Positions 34,330-44,768 of a DNA stretch of 64,000 nt are shown piece after piece. The DNA is from Phoenix dactylifera. Its lineage: Eukaryota; Streptophyta; Magnoliopsida; Arecales; Arecaceae. The notes under the pieces were generated by a model. That model made no database searches. It was not told where the DNA came from and was given only the letters and a program-made list of their open reading frames with translations. Where the stretch lies: contig NC_052397.1 of the NCBI RefSeq assembly GCF_009389715.1, positions 12,963,355-13,027,354 of the forward strand. Reading direction: 5' to 3'. A program made the position numbers and the translations under genes. The first letter of the stretch is position 1. Every line of letters starts with the position of its first letter.

Positions 34330-34494
34330 TACTCTCCCCATTCAAGATTTGACGTCCTCGTCAGGCTAAGGGTTCAAATCCATTTAAATCTAATCACAAA
34401 TACCACGATTGATCCGTGGTCAGCCCTAATAGATCCGTACTGCAGTTTCCCCTAATTCACATAAGTTATGGGTCGGATCCGCTCTAATATCATT

Positions 34495-34631
34495 TGTAAC
34501 AACCCAAGACCTTACCCAAAATGACTAACCGGAATGTATTATTTGGATTTTTTAATCCTGTATAAGTATCCAAGATCTATCCAGCGAATAACCGATGTGA
34601 GATTAAACACACGCACGTACGGGTCCTCACA
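34495..34631 (-). repeat. TRIM LTR (5' LTR in element orientation)
   Basis: On the plus strand it starts TGTAACAACCCAAGACCT and ends GTCCTCACA. The PBS lies immediately to its left in window coordinates (about 34475-34492, minus strand). Confidence 0.88.
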
Positions 34632-34636
34632 CAATA

Positions 34637-37040
34637 TGTATAATTTGTTGCAAAATTATTAGATCTCACTTTTATGTCTCAATTAAGTCCATATATTTCT
34701 AGTTGGGTCCTTCCGAACCATGCAAGATATTATCCTGATCCTACACATCAAAGCATAGTTTAGGGCTTGGCTGCAGCAATAGGAATTAAGAGCTTGTGCA
34801 GGTGTGCAAGCAAAGAAGTGGATACCTCAATAGCATTTGGAGCAAGGTAGTGTTGAGCAAGTTGGTGAAGGTTCCAATTTTGGGGAGGCTTCTAAAATAG
34901 GTGCATTAGTTTTAAGTAAAAATATTCTTGCTATCAGATTTAGGACGCGAGGCCATGCTACCAACTAAATATATATAAATACATCCATTTATGTATATCT
35001 TCCATTCTTCTTACTAAGATCTCTTATTACGTTGGACAAAAATTGGGGTTATAAGATTTTATCATTTTTCATGTTATCTCTCTTTCCCTTGCTACTCGCA
35101 ATTATACCAAAGTCAGTGGCTATATTTGTGTAGCCGGGCCTAAAAATCTCTCTTGTTGTATTAAACTGCAGAAAGCTGTTAAGTGAGCGATGATATATTG
35201 AATCCAATACATATTGACTTAATTGATAAAGTCACTGATTATTGATACCATTGACTTGGCTTTGAATATTGCCCTCACCAAAACTCCGTTGAGTTTCCTC
35301 TCATTCTCGTCTCAATATATACTATATGTACGTATATACGTGTGTACATGCGTGCTTGTGCGCCTGTGTAAAATTCGATATACAACCAAAACACTATTCA
35401 TATAAAGATTATGTATTCTCTATCACACACAGGTGCACAAAAATCCTTGCAGATACAGTGATGGTAAAATCATAATTACTGAATCTGAAATTAAGGTACT
35501 ATGATTACGAAAACCTAAATTTTAGATATCCTCTCTAAGAAATACATTGCATGTTTTTCAGAAACATAAGTTAGTGCTCAAGATGATGGCAAAAACTACC
35601 GTCACATAGTTTTCCTTATATTAGAATATTTCTACTTAATGATATTATTTTTCATCCATCAGATTCTAATGACATGTCGTATGGTATTGCAGAAATCTTT
35701 AATAGTTCATTAACTGTTTTAAAATCTTCACATATTTTCCTGACATCACAAGGATACATGGAAGGACCATAGGGTTGTCATCACTGATATCACTTGGTTA
35801 ATTTTGTTCAGAGTTCTTACGGTTGCTATTTCTATGTTGTTGCTTTCCTATATTGCGATAAGAAAATTTGAAAATTTTTATATTTATTTATATTTTTTAA
35901 GGTTGTAGATTTCCTAGAATTATATAAATATTTTTTTTACCTCGTATGTGTCATTCATTTGAGTAATGCTACATACAAAAAATCACCCATGCTACATATA
36001 TTATAGTGGAGTATTGAGTTGCTACCCCAAAGCATTTTCATTTTTATTTCTCTCCCATGGTTATCCTCCTAAACTACACACTTATTCATGCAAGATAGGC
36101 ATTTGGTAAGTGAGAAGATTTGTCTTGATCAAATAGGACTCTAGAATTTTATCTATTGATGCAGTCACATGACCAATTTTAATATGTGGCTTGCAAGGCT
36201 GCAATTCAGTAACCAAATGGACCAACCAGCGATTGTTCAGGCGACTGCCCGTTCTTGCAGGTACGCTTCCTCAGTTTTATAATAACCTCTCATTAATCTC
36301 GTGAATCCCAAGTTGGTCCGGATTTAAGGGAAGGGTATGAATCCTAATTAAATTATATGTGTTATGGCCCCCAACATCTATTTTTGGATGCCACGACATC
36401 CCATGACATCCAATCTAATTATAAAATACAGTGAGAGATATATGGAATAGAGCTTGTGTATAGCCTTTGATGGGTTGTCTCTATGTTGATGGCATTTACC
36501 TACGAAGACCAGACTGATAAGAATCTGAGGAAAGCATTGATTCAGAGGCGTGAGAGATGCATTGGTAATTCCAAAATCCAAGACCTACACAAGATCCAAA
36601 ACCAATCCAAGTTGTCAAGACTGCGATCTTGTAGCCTTGTCTTGTTGAATTATTGGGTGCATTAATTCAAGGCCTAGGCATAGCCCTTCGGAGATTTCCC
36701 ATCTCGATTCTTTCATTACTACTCGCCTTTATTTTTTTACTTGGACTATTGACTTCATATGATTGCTTTTACCACTTGCTTCTGCTGCAGGTTCTAACTA
36801 AATGGAGCCTTGAATCCAAAGGGAATATAATACTGGGGTTTGATCAACTCTTCCTCTGAATTTGTTGATGCTGGTGTTTTAATGGCTTTGAAGATTTAAA
36901 ATAGTTATACTTACTTTTAATAGAAGCGAACGAGGCAAACACTTGGATATTGTCTAAATCTGAGCAGTTTGAAATTTTGATGGTGGAGACAATATAGATT
37001 ATGTTATAATCTAAAAACAGAATAAATTATGATGAAGAAA
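34637..37040. other. Intergenic; no gene recognised
   Basis: AT-rich sequence without bounded repeats that I could identify. Short open frames near 36483-36859 are hydrophobic or lysine-rich and show no conserved domain. Confidence 0.35.
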
Positions 37041-37041
37041 A

Positions 37042-37600
37042 TATTAGATATCTCGACCTCGGATCAGACCGACCTCCTTAACCTCGGTATAAACCAAGGT
37101 GAGTGACTTCGGCCCCAACCGAGGAGCCGGTCAGCCGAGGAGCCAACCGGCACATGCTGACAAGAATTGATAGCCCGGGCCACTGGTGGATTCGGCAGTG
37201 CTACAGTCGGCATGCAATCAGTGTCATACGCCTTCCATATAGAATGATACCCACGTCATAAACGTACGGCTAGCCATTAACGCATGTCGTATTAATTCAA
37301 GTAACGAAAAAATGAACTGCCCTATATAAAGGAGCGGTCCGGAAGACCTCAGGTATGTTATGTTCACCAAGAGAACACTACTCTGTTGAAATATCTTACT
37401 TCTATACCGTTGCATCTTCATTCTGACTTAGGCATCGGAGGATCTCCTATTGGAAACTCTCCAGCAAGAGACTTCTTGCAGGCCATTTATGAAGGAGATC
37501 CACTCCCCTGCACCATGGATGCCCCGTGCAGCTCGGTTTCTGCCGACCTCAGGGTTAGCCGAGCTGTGCTCCTACTTCGGTCTGAGATTTTGTGGCAACA
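37042..37600 (+). repeat. LTR-like repeat, copy 2 (related to 9890-10412)
   Basis: The same order of landmarks as copy 1 is present: GACCTCGG..GTATAAACC, GGCCCCAACCGAGGAGCC with a second GAGGAGCC, CTATATAAAGGAGC then GACCTCAGGTATG, and GGAAACTCTCC. It terminates at GTGGCAACA (37600). This copy is less diverged in its CG dinucleotides. A TATA box with a downstream start-like region supports an LTR identity, probably Gypsy-type. No internal domains or target duplication are seen. Confidence 0.55.
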
Positions 37601-40600
37601 TGTTACAGTTTATTATAAAATTAAAGAATGGGAAAGCAAGTTGCAACCCCATTCATGTCTTCATTACTTGTATAGGTTATTGCATCAATGAATGAGACGT
37701 GTCCTATGTGATTTGTATGCAGTTTTGTTGATTGGCGTCCATGAAAAAGATGTTCGAGCTACACAATAAAGCAATTGTAAGCCATATCATTTGTTTGTTA
37801 TTGTGATGGATATACCAGAAGAACAGACAAAAGTTTCCTGGGTATATGGAGAGAAGCAAGTTTTTCTCCAAAGGTTGATTCCATTATCCATTACTGTTTT
37901 CTAATCGTAAGGACCTTGACAGAACTGACCTTCCACCGGCATAAGAAAAATATCTAGATCTTTGACTTTAGCCTGCAATTATTTTTCTCGCCATCCACAT
38001 CTATGGATCAGTCATTATCCTTTGCACAAAGCGATTCTCAAGTTGTTGATGAAAATAGAGATAAGATTCAAGTAAAGAAGAAGATGATTTGAATATCTTC
38101 AGAAACTATATGTATGTTGACAATAAAAGATAATGTTTCTGAGCTGCTTTCATTCAAAACCCTCTTTGGCCTCTTTAGATGAGACTGACTTAAATGGAAT
38201 TATAGGCATGGTTGCATCACATTAAGTCTTGAATTTCTCTCTCTGAGTGTGATCCTAAATGCAAGACAATGACTCAAAATGATTCATTTAATCATAAAGT
38301 ACATGCAAACAAAACCTGGGAACTGGTCATGGTTTGTTAGAGCTTTCAGATGCGTAAGTGGTGGTTCACATATAATTATTAATGCTTAATTTCCCTCAAA
38401 AAAATTATTGAAGCTTAAGTATAGTCAAATCTAAGGATGGTTAGAAGCATCCATTAGAATCTTGCTTGATTATATATAATTAGAGTTTCTATATTTCCAA
38501 GTCCTAAGAATAGATGCCTTTATTTTACCCTTTATTGTTTGTTTAGCAAAAGCGAAGAAGAATACCTTCCCAAACAAAGAAATTTGTGAGGTAGTAAATC
38601 AACTATATAAATTTATAATTTTCCAAATGTATATTTGATGGGTAAACTTTGCATGTAATTAAGTGAAGATATATTGTTTTCCTCAAAAGAAAGTGAAGGG
38701 AGATGGTAGTTCGATTAGAGGAATGATGGTTAGGGTTTTTTTCTTTTTTTTGTTGTTGTTATTAACCTGGCGACTTTACAGAGCCCCTACAATCAGTTGC
38801 ATCAGCCATCAAAATATTTTCGGAGGTAACCAAGTAATATAGAGAAGGAAGGTATCCAATCAGCCATTCCATTAGCCTCTCTAAAAACACATTTAACTGC
38901 CCATGAAGCGATACTCCATTTGAGTCTCCAAATATCCCTCAATAATGATGGTCGTGACTATTAAAAAAAAAAATTTAATGAATTGATGTGACTAACCAAT
39001 AGAGAACTATGCTTAATTAACTTTCCCTCTTGAACCAATTAAGCATGTTCACCTCTCATGTTACATCTCATCAAGCGACAAGATCAAGTCCATTTATCAA
39101 ACAATTCTTCCTCTTTAGATAGTCACATGCTAGAATATTAATCTAACTTCAAAAATCTTTATCAACCAACGTAAACTGAACATACTTTGATATATTAATT
39201 TAAAAGAATACTTGAACTAATGTTCATCACTGGAAAAAAAAAAGGCTAAAAAGAACCTTAAAGTACAAGAGCCATCAAAAGGGCCAAATATTTGATATAA
39301 AGGACCTTCATGTTATATATTGAAGTGGTACTTTGAAGTTGGAACGTCCCTACCCGAACTAATATACGGCAGTGAGTCAAGAAGGCCACTACGGAAACTT
39401 TGGAAAATTGAACCACTTGTACCCCACACATTGCGTTAGGTTGTAATATGTTATATCAAAGTGGTTCTCTGATGCAGCCAATTAGCTGAGGGTCCCCTAA
39501 TCCAAAGGCTAATGGGCCAGGGCTTATCCAAAAACCATTGTCATAGTGTTGGGTTTCCTTCAAACTAGAGCTAAAGGTCATGGCCCCATTGACCCTGTTT
39601 TATCTTAATCATGGGCTAGCAACCACTAGTCTTTTGACAGCTTTGGAATCAGATACCCTCTAAAGAAAGAAAGAGACCCAACCAGGCATCCAAATTCAAT
39701 TCCAGCATTAAACATGCTTGGTGGAAAAGGAAGAGGCAGGTCCCTGGCCATTTGCCAAACCATGTGGAAAATGTCAGACCCAAGGCCACTCAGTTCTTTT
39801 TCCTTAGTTTCCTAAGCATGCATCACCCTCCTTGAATGTTAGTAAAAGAAGAAACAATGTCTCAAAGGTCCTGCCCCTTTATCTCCACAGTTACCACACC
39901 ACCCCATGGAAGATTTCATGTACCAAAGTCTATGGGTTGTCATGACATGGGGCCCTTTCCACACCTTGGGAAAGTGAGGTGCAGGTCTCTTCAACACAAG
40001 TATCAGTACTGTTTCATTCAACAGAATGGAGAATAAAGAGATCATACCGTTCTAGCATGACTATATTCAAGAAAATTAAAAATAAAAAGAGATGACGAAG
40101 AGAGGGTGAAGTGGACTCATAGCTATCACAAAACCAGCCACCAGAGTGCTACATTTAGATGGACTAAGTCATTGGTATCCCTATTAAGGAAGGAGCATGT
40201 CCTTTAGGCCAAAACGTGTTAGTGGAGTCAGCTTTTGGTGATAAACCCACTACCTTGATGCAAAAGCCTCTCAGTATCTTTTCAAAATGGTTCTGCAACT
40301 TTTCATTCTGTTAGCATAAATCATCAAAAGTTTTAATGGGTAAGCTTGAACTCCTTTCAGAGTCACTTGCTTCCAATCATCTTTCCCTTCTTCTCCTAGA
40401 CTCTTGGTGGCCTTGTCATCCATCACTTGTTCCATACAAGTGCACAACAACATTGCAAACTCTATACTTCCACAAATATCTTCACTCTATTGATCATATT
40501 CCCAACATAACACTCTCCTAATCTCTACTACATAATCTAAGAGCCTCGCTCGAAGAAAAATTATTTGGTGGACCAGATTTACCATAGATCTAGGATGAAA

Positions 40601-41140
40601 TCATCGGTTTCCCCTCATTCTAGATCCACGATGGATATGATCCATCTAACAATTTTTTCGCTCCTCACTTAACCCTTTTTTTTATCTTTTGTGATTAAGT
40701 GAAGCACTCAAGCATAGCTGAAAGTGCTGCAAAGGAACTTATGCCTCCATTTAGGAGTTGAGAAGCATTGGAATTTTGGAATTTGGATAATGAATCAGAA
40801 TGGAACTCTCTTTTGTCGAACATTTATTCTTTCAAAATTAGATAATAATATAAAAAGATCGGACAACTGATTTACTTTAAGTGCTAGCATGAAAGAATAA
40901 TTCCTAGAATTATGACTAACCCTTCCTCAGATTATATGTTAAAATTTGGTGCTGTATATTATGCACCTGGTGCCAGCAAGTGCATGGTACACACTATATA
41001 AACTTCATGCTGGGCCGGGCCGGGCCGGGCCTACAATATAATATTTACATTGATTATCCACAAAATTTATGCATAAGCTCAACCCAAACCCATAATTGGA
41101 GATCTGGACTGGCCTGGCCCAACATGCATCCCTAGATCTA
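37601..41140. other. Intergenic with degraded repeat fragments
   Basis: It contains an RNase H-type fragment (38765-38952), poly-A/T tracts and, at 41010-41031, a GGCCGG-type short tandem run. Nothing else resembling a gene was seen. The 66-aa and 68-aa overlapping frames at 39836-40045 are on opposite strands of the same DNA and lack domains. Confidence 0.35.
38765..38952 (-). pseudogene. RNase H-domain fragment, probably from a LINE
   Basis: The minus strand reads, in one frame, RDIWRLKWSIASWAVKCVF, then REANGMADWIPSLLYYL, then a run ending NILMADATDCRG. The arrangement V-FREAN..ADW....IL.AD...C matches the C-terminal part of the RNase H-like domain in plant LINE retrotransposons and related RVT_3 proteins. 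No reverse transcriptase, start or poly-A end is present beside it, so it is an isolated relic. A host RNase H-like gene fragment is a possible alternative. Confidence 0.5.
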
Positions 41141-41213
41141 GAGTTGGCTTGGTTGATAACAGTTTTGGAAATGGTTGTCACGTAGCTAGAATAGAATTAT
41201 TATTGAAACATCC

Positions 41214-41378
41214 ATGGCTTCCTCCGCCGACACCGGCTCACCGCAGCTTCCCGTCCCTTCCATCGACGGCCTCATCCATCGCCGGCCGTGGAATCTCAGG
41301 AGAAGGGGCACCCCGCTCATTGATCGTGTCATTGAGATTGCCCAAGTTGGATCACAATCAGAAGCGGGGAGTGTTTGA
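41214..41378 (+). CDS. Small GC-rich open frame (54 aa), unrecognised
   Basis: An ATG-initiated frame (MASSADTGSPQLPVPSIDG, then an Arg-rich stretch) ends at TGA 41376-41378. It is embedded in clearly GC-richer DNA than its surroundings, with codon-like composition. The N-terminal MASS-type start is common in plant proteins. I do not recognise a family. An overlapping frame continues to 41457. It may be the first exon of a gene whose other exons have been lost or lie beyond recognition, or a captured gene fragment. Confidence 0.25.
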   Translation: MASSADTGSPQLPVPSIDGLIHRRPWNLRRRGTPLIDRVIEIAQVGSQSEAGSV

Positions 41379-41797
41379 TGAAATTACAAACCTCGGTTAT
41401 ACTCAAATTGCGCCCCCTTCAGAACTCATCTCTATGAGAAGAACAATGTGTAGCTGATTGTAGAGTGTGTTCAACTGATCAGATGAGTAATCTAGGTTAT
41501 TGCTTTCTGGCATCAAGCATGGTGTGTCAATGCTGCTTCTCATCTTTGCTTTATAAATGAGTTTTATATTTTTCTTTGTGATCAATAATGACATTTACAG
41601 CAAAGGTTGATATGGCATGTACCTAAATTCTAAACGATATTCTGAATGTCAAGACTTGAGATCCAAGGACCTGATGATAATAGGCAAGGCAGAAGTTCTT
41701 ATAGTTCGTAACCTCTAAATTCTTGAATTTATATGGCAAGAGGCATTGCGAAACCAATAAACAACATGTTTTCTTACATAAAGAAGCGCCAAAGTAT

Positions 41798-42387
41798 CAC
41801 TACAGGAAAAAAGGGTTTTAGCGACGCTTTTTTGTCGACGCTTTTTACAAGCGCCAGCAATTTTCCGTATAGCGTCAGAAATAGCTGACGCATTTTAAAA
41901 GTGTTGGCAATATACAACGCTTATTAGCGTCGTCGTAGACTTGGGCTAATTAAGACGACGCTTATTCGTATTTTTATTTTTTTAAGAAATATAATTCCTG
42001 ACGCTTTTAAGCATCGGTAAAAGACGTCGTGGCACAGCTCCGGCACGCCTATACCGACGCTTCAAACGCTTACATTAGCATCGGCGAAATCGGGATTTTC
42101 CGATGCTTTTTAGCGTTAGCAATTGTCGATGCTTTAAAGCGTCGGAAAAAACCATGAGGACAGCCGTGAGGAATTTGTCCGTCGGGTTATCGCCGATGCT
42201 TTATAAGCGTCGGCAAATTCCGATTTTCGCCGACGCTTTCGTCTTGCGTCGGTAAAAAGTTTTGCTATTCCGGTATCGCCGATGCTTGGGCGACGCTTCG
42301 CATGGTGTCCGCGGGACTTTAGCCGACGCTTATAAGCGTCGTTAAAGGTCGCAAAAAGCGCCGGGATAGGTTGGTTTTTCTATAGTG
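41798..42387. mobile_element. Non-autonomous CACTA (En/Spm, CMC) element
   Basis: The 590-bp element starts CACTACAGGAAAAAAGG and ends GGTTTTTCTATAGTG, giving the diagnostic CACTA terminus at both ends. It is flanked by the 3-bp duplication TAT (41795-41797, 42388-42390), as expected for CACTA transposition. The interior is packed with direct and inverted copies of a GACGCTT / AAGCGTC word (for example GCGACGCTTTTTTG at 41822 and TAAGCGTCGGCAAA at 42206), the subterminal-repeat type bound by TNPA-like proteins. There is no coding capacity, so it depends on an autonomous relative. Its repeats differ from those of the 43911-52545 element. Confidence 0.88.
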
Positions 42388-42891
42388 TATTCTGTCAAGT
42401 AGTGCCAAATAAATACTGCTGATGCTACTTTGTTTTGGATTTGCTAGCAGGAAAGAAATGTCATAGCTGATTTTAAGATTGCCAGGCATTTAGAAATTTT
42501 ATTAAGATGGCTTATTTTAAGATTGGTAGCCATTTGGATTGCTTGGCATTTAGATATTTTAAGATGGCTGATTTAACCTCTAAAGGCGATTCCCGGCGGT
42601 CGAACTTCCTATGTTTGTCAGAAAGTGGTGCTTGCAAAGAATGCAAATGGCTTTACTTCCCAGTGACAAGATTGAGGATTCAGCAAGCAAAGTGCAGCTT
42701 TGGTGGAGTTGCCAAAAATCGACTGAAAAGAGTTATAGTGGTATCGCGAGTGTTCAGGAACTCCTTCAGTTCAGATAGCCGTAGTCACTCTAGGCTATTG
42801 TACAATTTACTATTAATTAACTTCATTTCATCTAGAGCTCAAGACTCAACGTTTCGAAATCAGCTATCTACATAAGTAAGGTAAGGCTTTA
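42388..42891. other. Short intergenic gap between two DNA elements
   Basis: It contains a local duplication around 42485-42575, where GGCATTTAGA(A/T)ATTTTA and AAGATGGCT occur twice. The 122-aa open frame starting at 42507 has no recognisable domain. Confidence 0.35.
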
Positions 42892-43634
42892 GGGGGCGTT
42901 TGGTATGGGGTGATCATCCCAGGATCAAGAATGATATGGGTGGAGGTGATAAGATCACCACGTTTGGTTGCACCACGGTGATCCCACGTGGCGGTGATCC
43001 TAAATCATCTTCACTCCTCAAATCATAGCCCAACTCGGTGATGGGATATCCATCCTTGAGGTTGGAAATCCAAGATCACCCTAGAGCAGTGATGCTAATT
43101 TGAAAGTTAAAGACAAAAATACCCCTCAATTTAGCAAAAAAATTGATATATCAATATACCATGAATATATTACTAATCATATTATTATCCTATTATTATT
43201 GAAGGGTAAGTTTACATTATAGTAGAAATATATTATTATATTTTATATTTATATAATGAAATATTTAATATATTACTCCTATTTACCTTATTTTCCTAAT
43301 CAAAATAATTATTAGTATTAAAAAATCTATTATAAGTATAAAATAAAAATATTAATTCTAAAATAAAAAATAACATATTTTTATAAGATCAATAATTTAT
43401 AGGAGTAATAAATATATTTTATATGATTAATAAAATATTATATGGTCAGTGATCTTGGATTTTCGTACCATACCAAACAAGTTACTCATAGATATCCGGA
43501 AATTTTTAATCACTAGACCATGGCCTACCAAACACATTGATCTTAGATTACTGGGGATCAAATCACTCCAGCATTCGGATCACCGGAGATCTTAGATCAC
43601 CGTAGTGATCCTGTTGGGCTTACCAAATGCCCCC
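42892..43634. mobile_element. Tourist-like (PIF/Harbinger) MITE
   Basis: The 743-bp element starts GGGGGCGTTTGGTATGG and ends CTTACCAAATGCCCCC. It is flanked by TTA on both sides (42889-42891, 43635-43637), the target duplication of PIF/Harbinger elements. The outer 200 bp on each side carry several GATCACC/GGTGATC words and the core (about 43140-43440) is very AT-rich. There is no transposase. Confidence 0.8.
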
Positions 43635-43920
43635 TTATTGTCTTCCTTCCCTTATTTATCTAGATCTACTATTTGGTTTCCTCTTTCCCTAGTGATTGTG
43701 GGTGGAGATCATGGTATCCCCCTCCAAGAAAGAGCTTTTCAGTGGTCAACTGGAATCTCGTGAGGGGCTTTAAGAGTAGCTGGCTGCATGTTCAAGGATT
43801 GCTTCTTGAGGTTAAAGATATCACGTTCTCTCCTTTTTTGTTCGTGTGTATGGTGTTAAATTTATATGGATGATTCTCCATTTCTCCATGGGTTGGCACA
43901 TGGAGGCATGGACTCAAGAA

Positions 43921-44270
43921 AATACACTTTCAGCGACTAAGATTCTAGTCGCCGAATAACCATATTTGGTCGCTGAAACCTTTTCGCGACTAGCATACCC
44001 TTCGTCGCCGAACCCTAGTCACTGAAAGGCTTTGGCGATCAATATTGTGTGGTCACCTAAGGTACACCAACAACGACCAACGTTTGGTTGCCAAAAAAAA
44101 TTATCAGCGACCAAATCTGTTGTCGCTAATTTCAATGCCGACCAAATAGTTGGTCGTGGAAGGTTTGTCTTCCGCTACCAAAAAAATGGTCACTGAATGT
44201 CTATCTTCCCCCACCAATAGTTTGGTCGCATAATGTATTGGAATGCATTGGCAACAAACATTTTTTGGTG
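43921..44270. repeat. Left subterminal repeats of the CACTA element
   Basis: Dispersed copies of a word close to GTCGC(C/T)GAA and its complement occur here (AGTCGCCGAATAACC, TTGGTCGCTGAAACC, CTAGTCACTGAAAGG, TTGTCGCTAATTTC, TTGGTCGCATAATG). In En/Spm such motifs bind TNPA. Confidence 0.75.
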
Positions 44271-44768
44271 GCAGAAAGTATTAACCTGTATTTAATTAAC
44301 AATTCAAATTATAAGCTTAATATTTATTTTTGGGCTCGTTCCAAATCCTGTACAAACAACACAGCCTATCCAATATCCATATTGTACAATACATTTGCTC
44401 ATCCAAATAGAAGTATACACAATGTTGGAGAATCCATAATCATTCATTATAAATATCATCATCTATAAGTCTAAAGTCAAGCATACATATTAACCATACA
44501 TCAAAATGTTTCATCCATACCATATGTTAAGGTGATAATCATCACCAAACACATCAAAATGTAAATTAAAAATCCCAAAATATCTGATGTTGCTATTCAT
44601 CCAAACAACCATCATGCAGACAAAATTATTTTTATACCAAAAACTGAATTCTGCTTGTAGACAACTCCACCATGATCACCTGAACAAAAGCTATCCATGT
44701 ACCAGAAACTAGATTTCACATGCTCATAACTCCACCATGTATTTGAGAAAGCAAAAAAGAATACACAA

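Larger units (their letters stand above)
34193..34631 (-). mobile_element. Intact TRIM (terminal-repeat retrotransposon in miniature)
   Basis: Two 137-bp LTRs (34193-34329 and 34495-34631) flank a 165-bp non-coding core. The whole is flanked by the perfect 5-bp duplication CAATA (34188-34192, 34632-34636). Read on the minus strand, the LTR starts TGTGAGGAC and ends GGGTTGTTACA. It is followed by AA and then TGATATTAGAGCGGATCC, the tRNA-Met-type PBS of TRIMs. The purine tract TGGGGAGAG precedes the other LTR. LTR, PBS, PPT and LTR in 439 bp with no coding capacity define a TRIM. The LTRs differ from each other at numerous sites, so the insertion is not recent. Confidence 0.9.

Noticed and set aside
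41010..41031. GGCCGG tandem run as a possible regulatory site
   Set aside because: It is a short simple repeat in a GGGCC-rich dispersed-repeat fragment, with no gene beside it.
41798..42387. Regularly spaced short repeats, considered as a CRISPR-like array
   Set aside because: Spacing is irregular, repeats occur in both orientations, and the CACTA tips with a TAT duplication explain the structure.
42507..42875. 122-aa open frame between two MITEs
   Set aside because: It includes a local repeat and has no domain or gene-like context.
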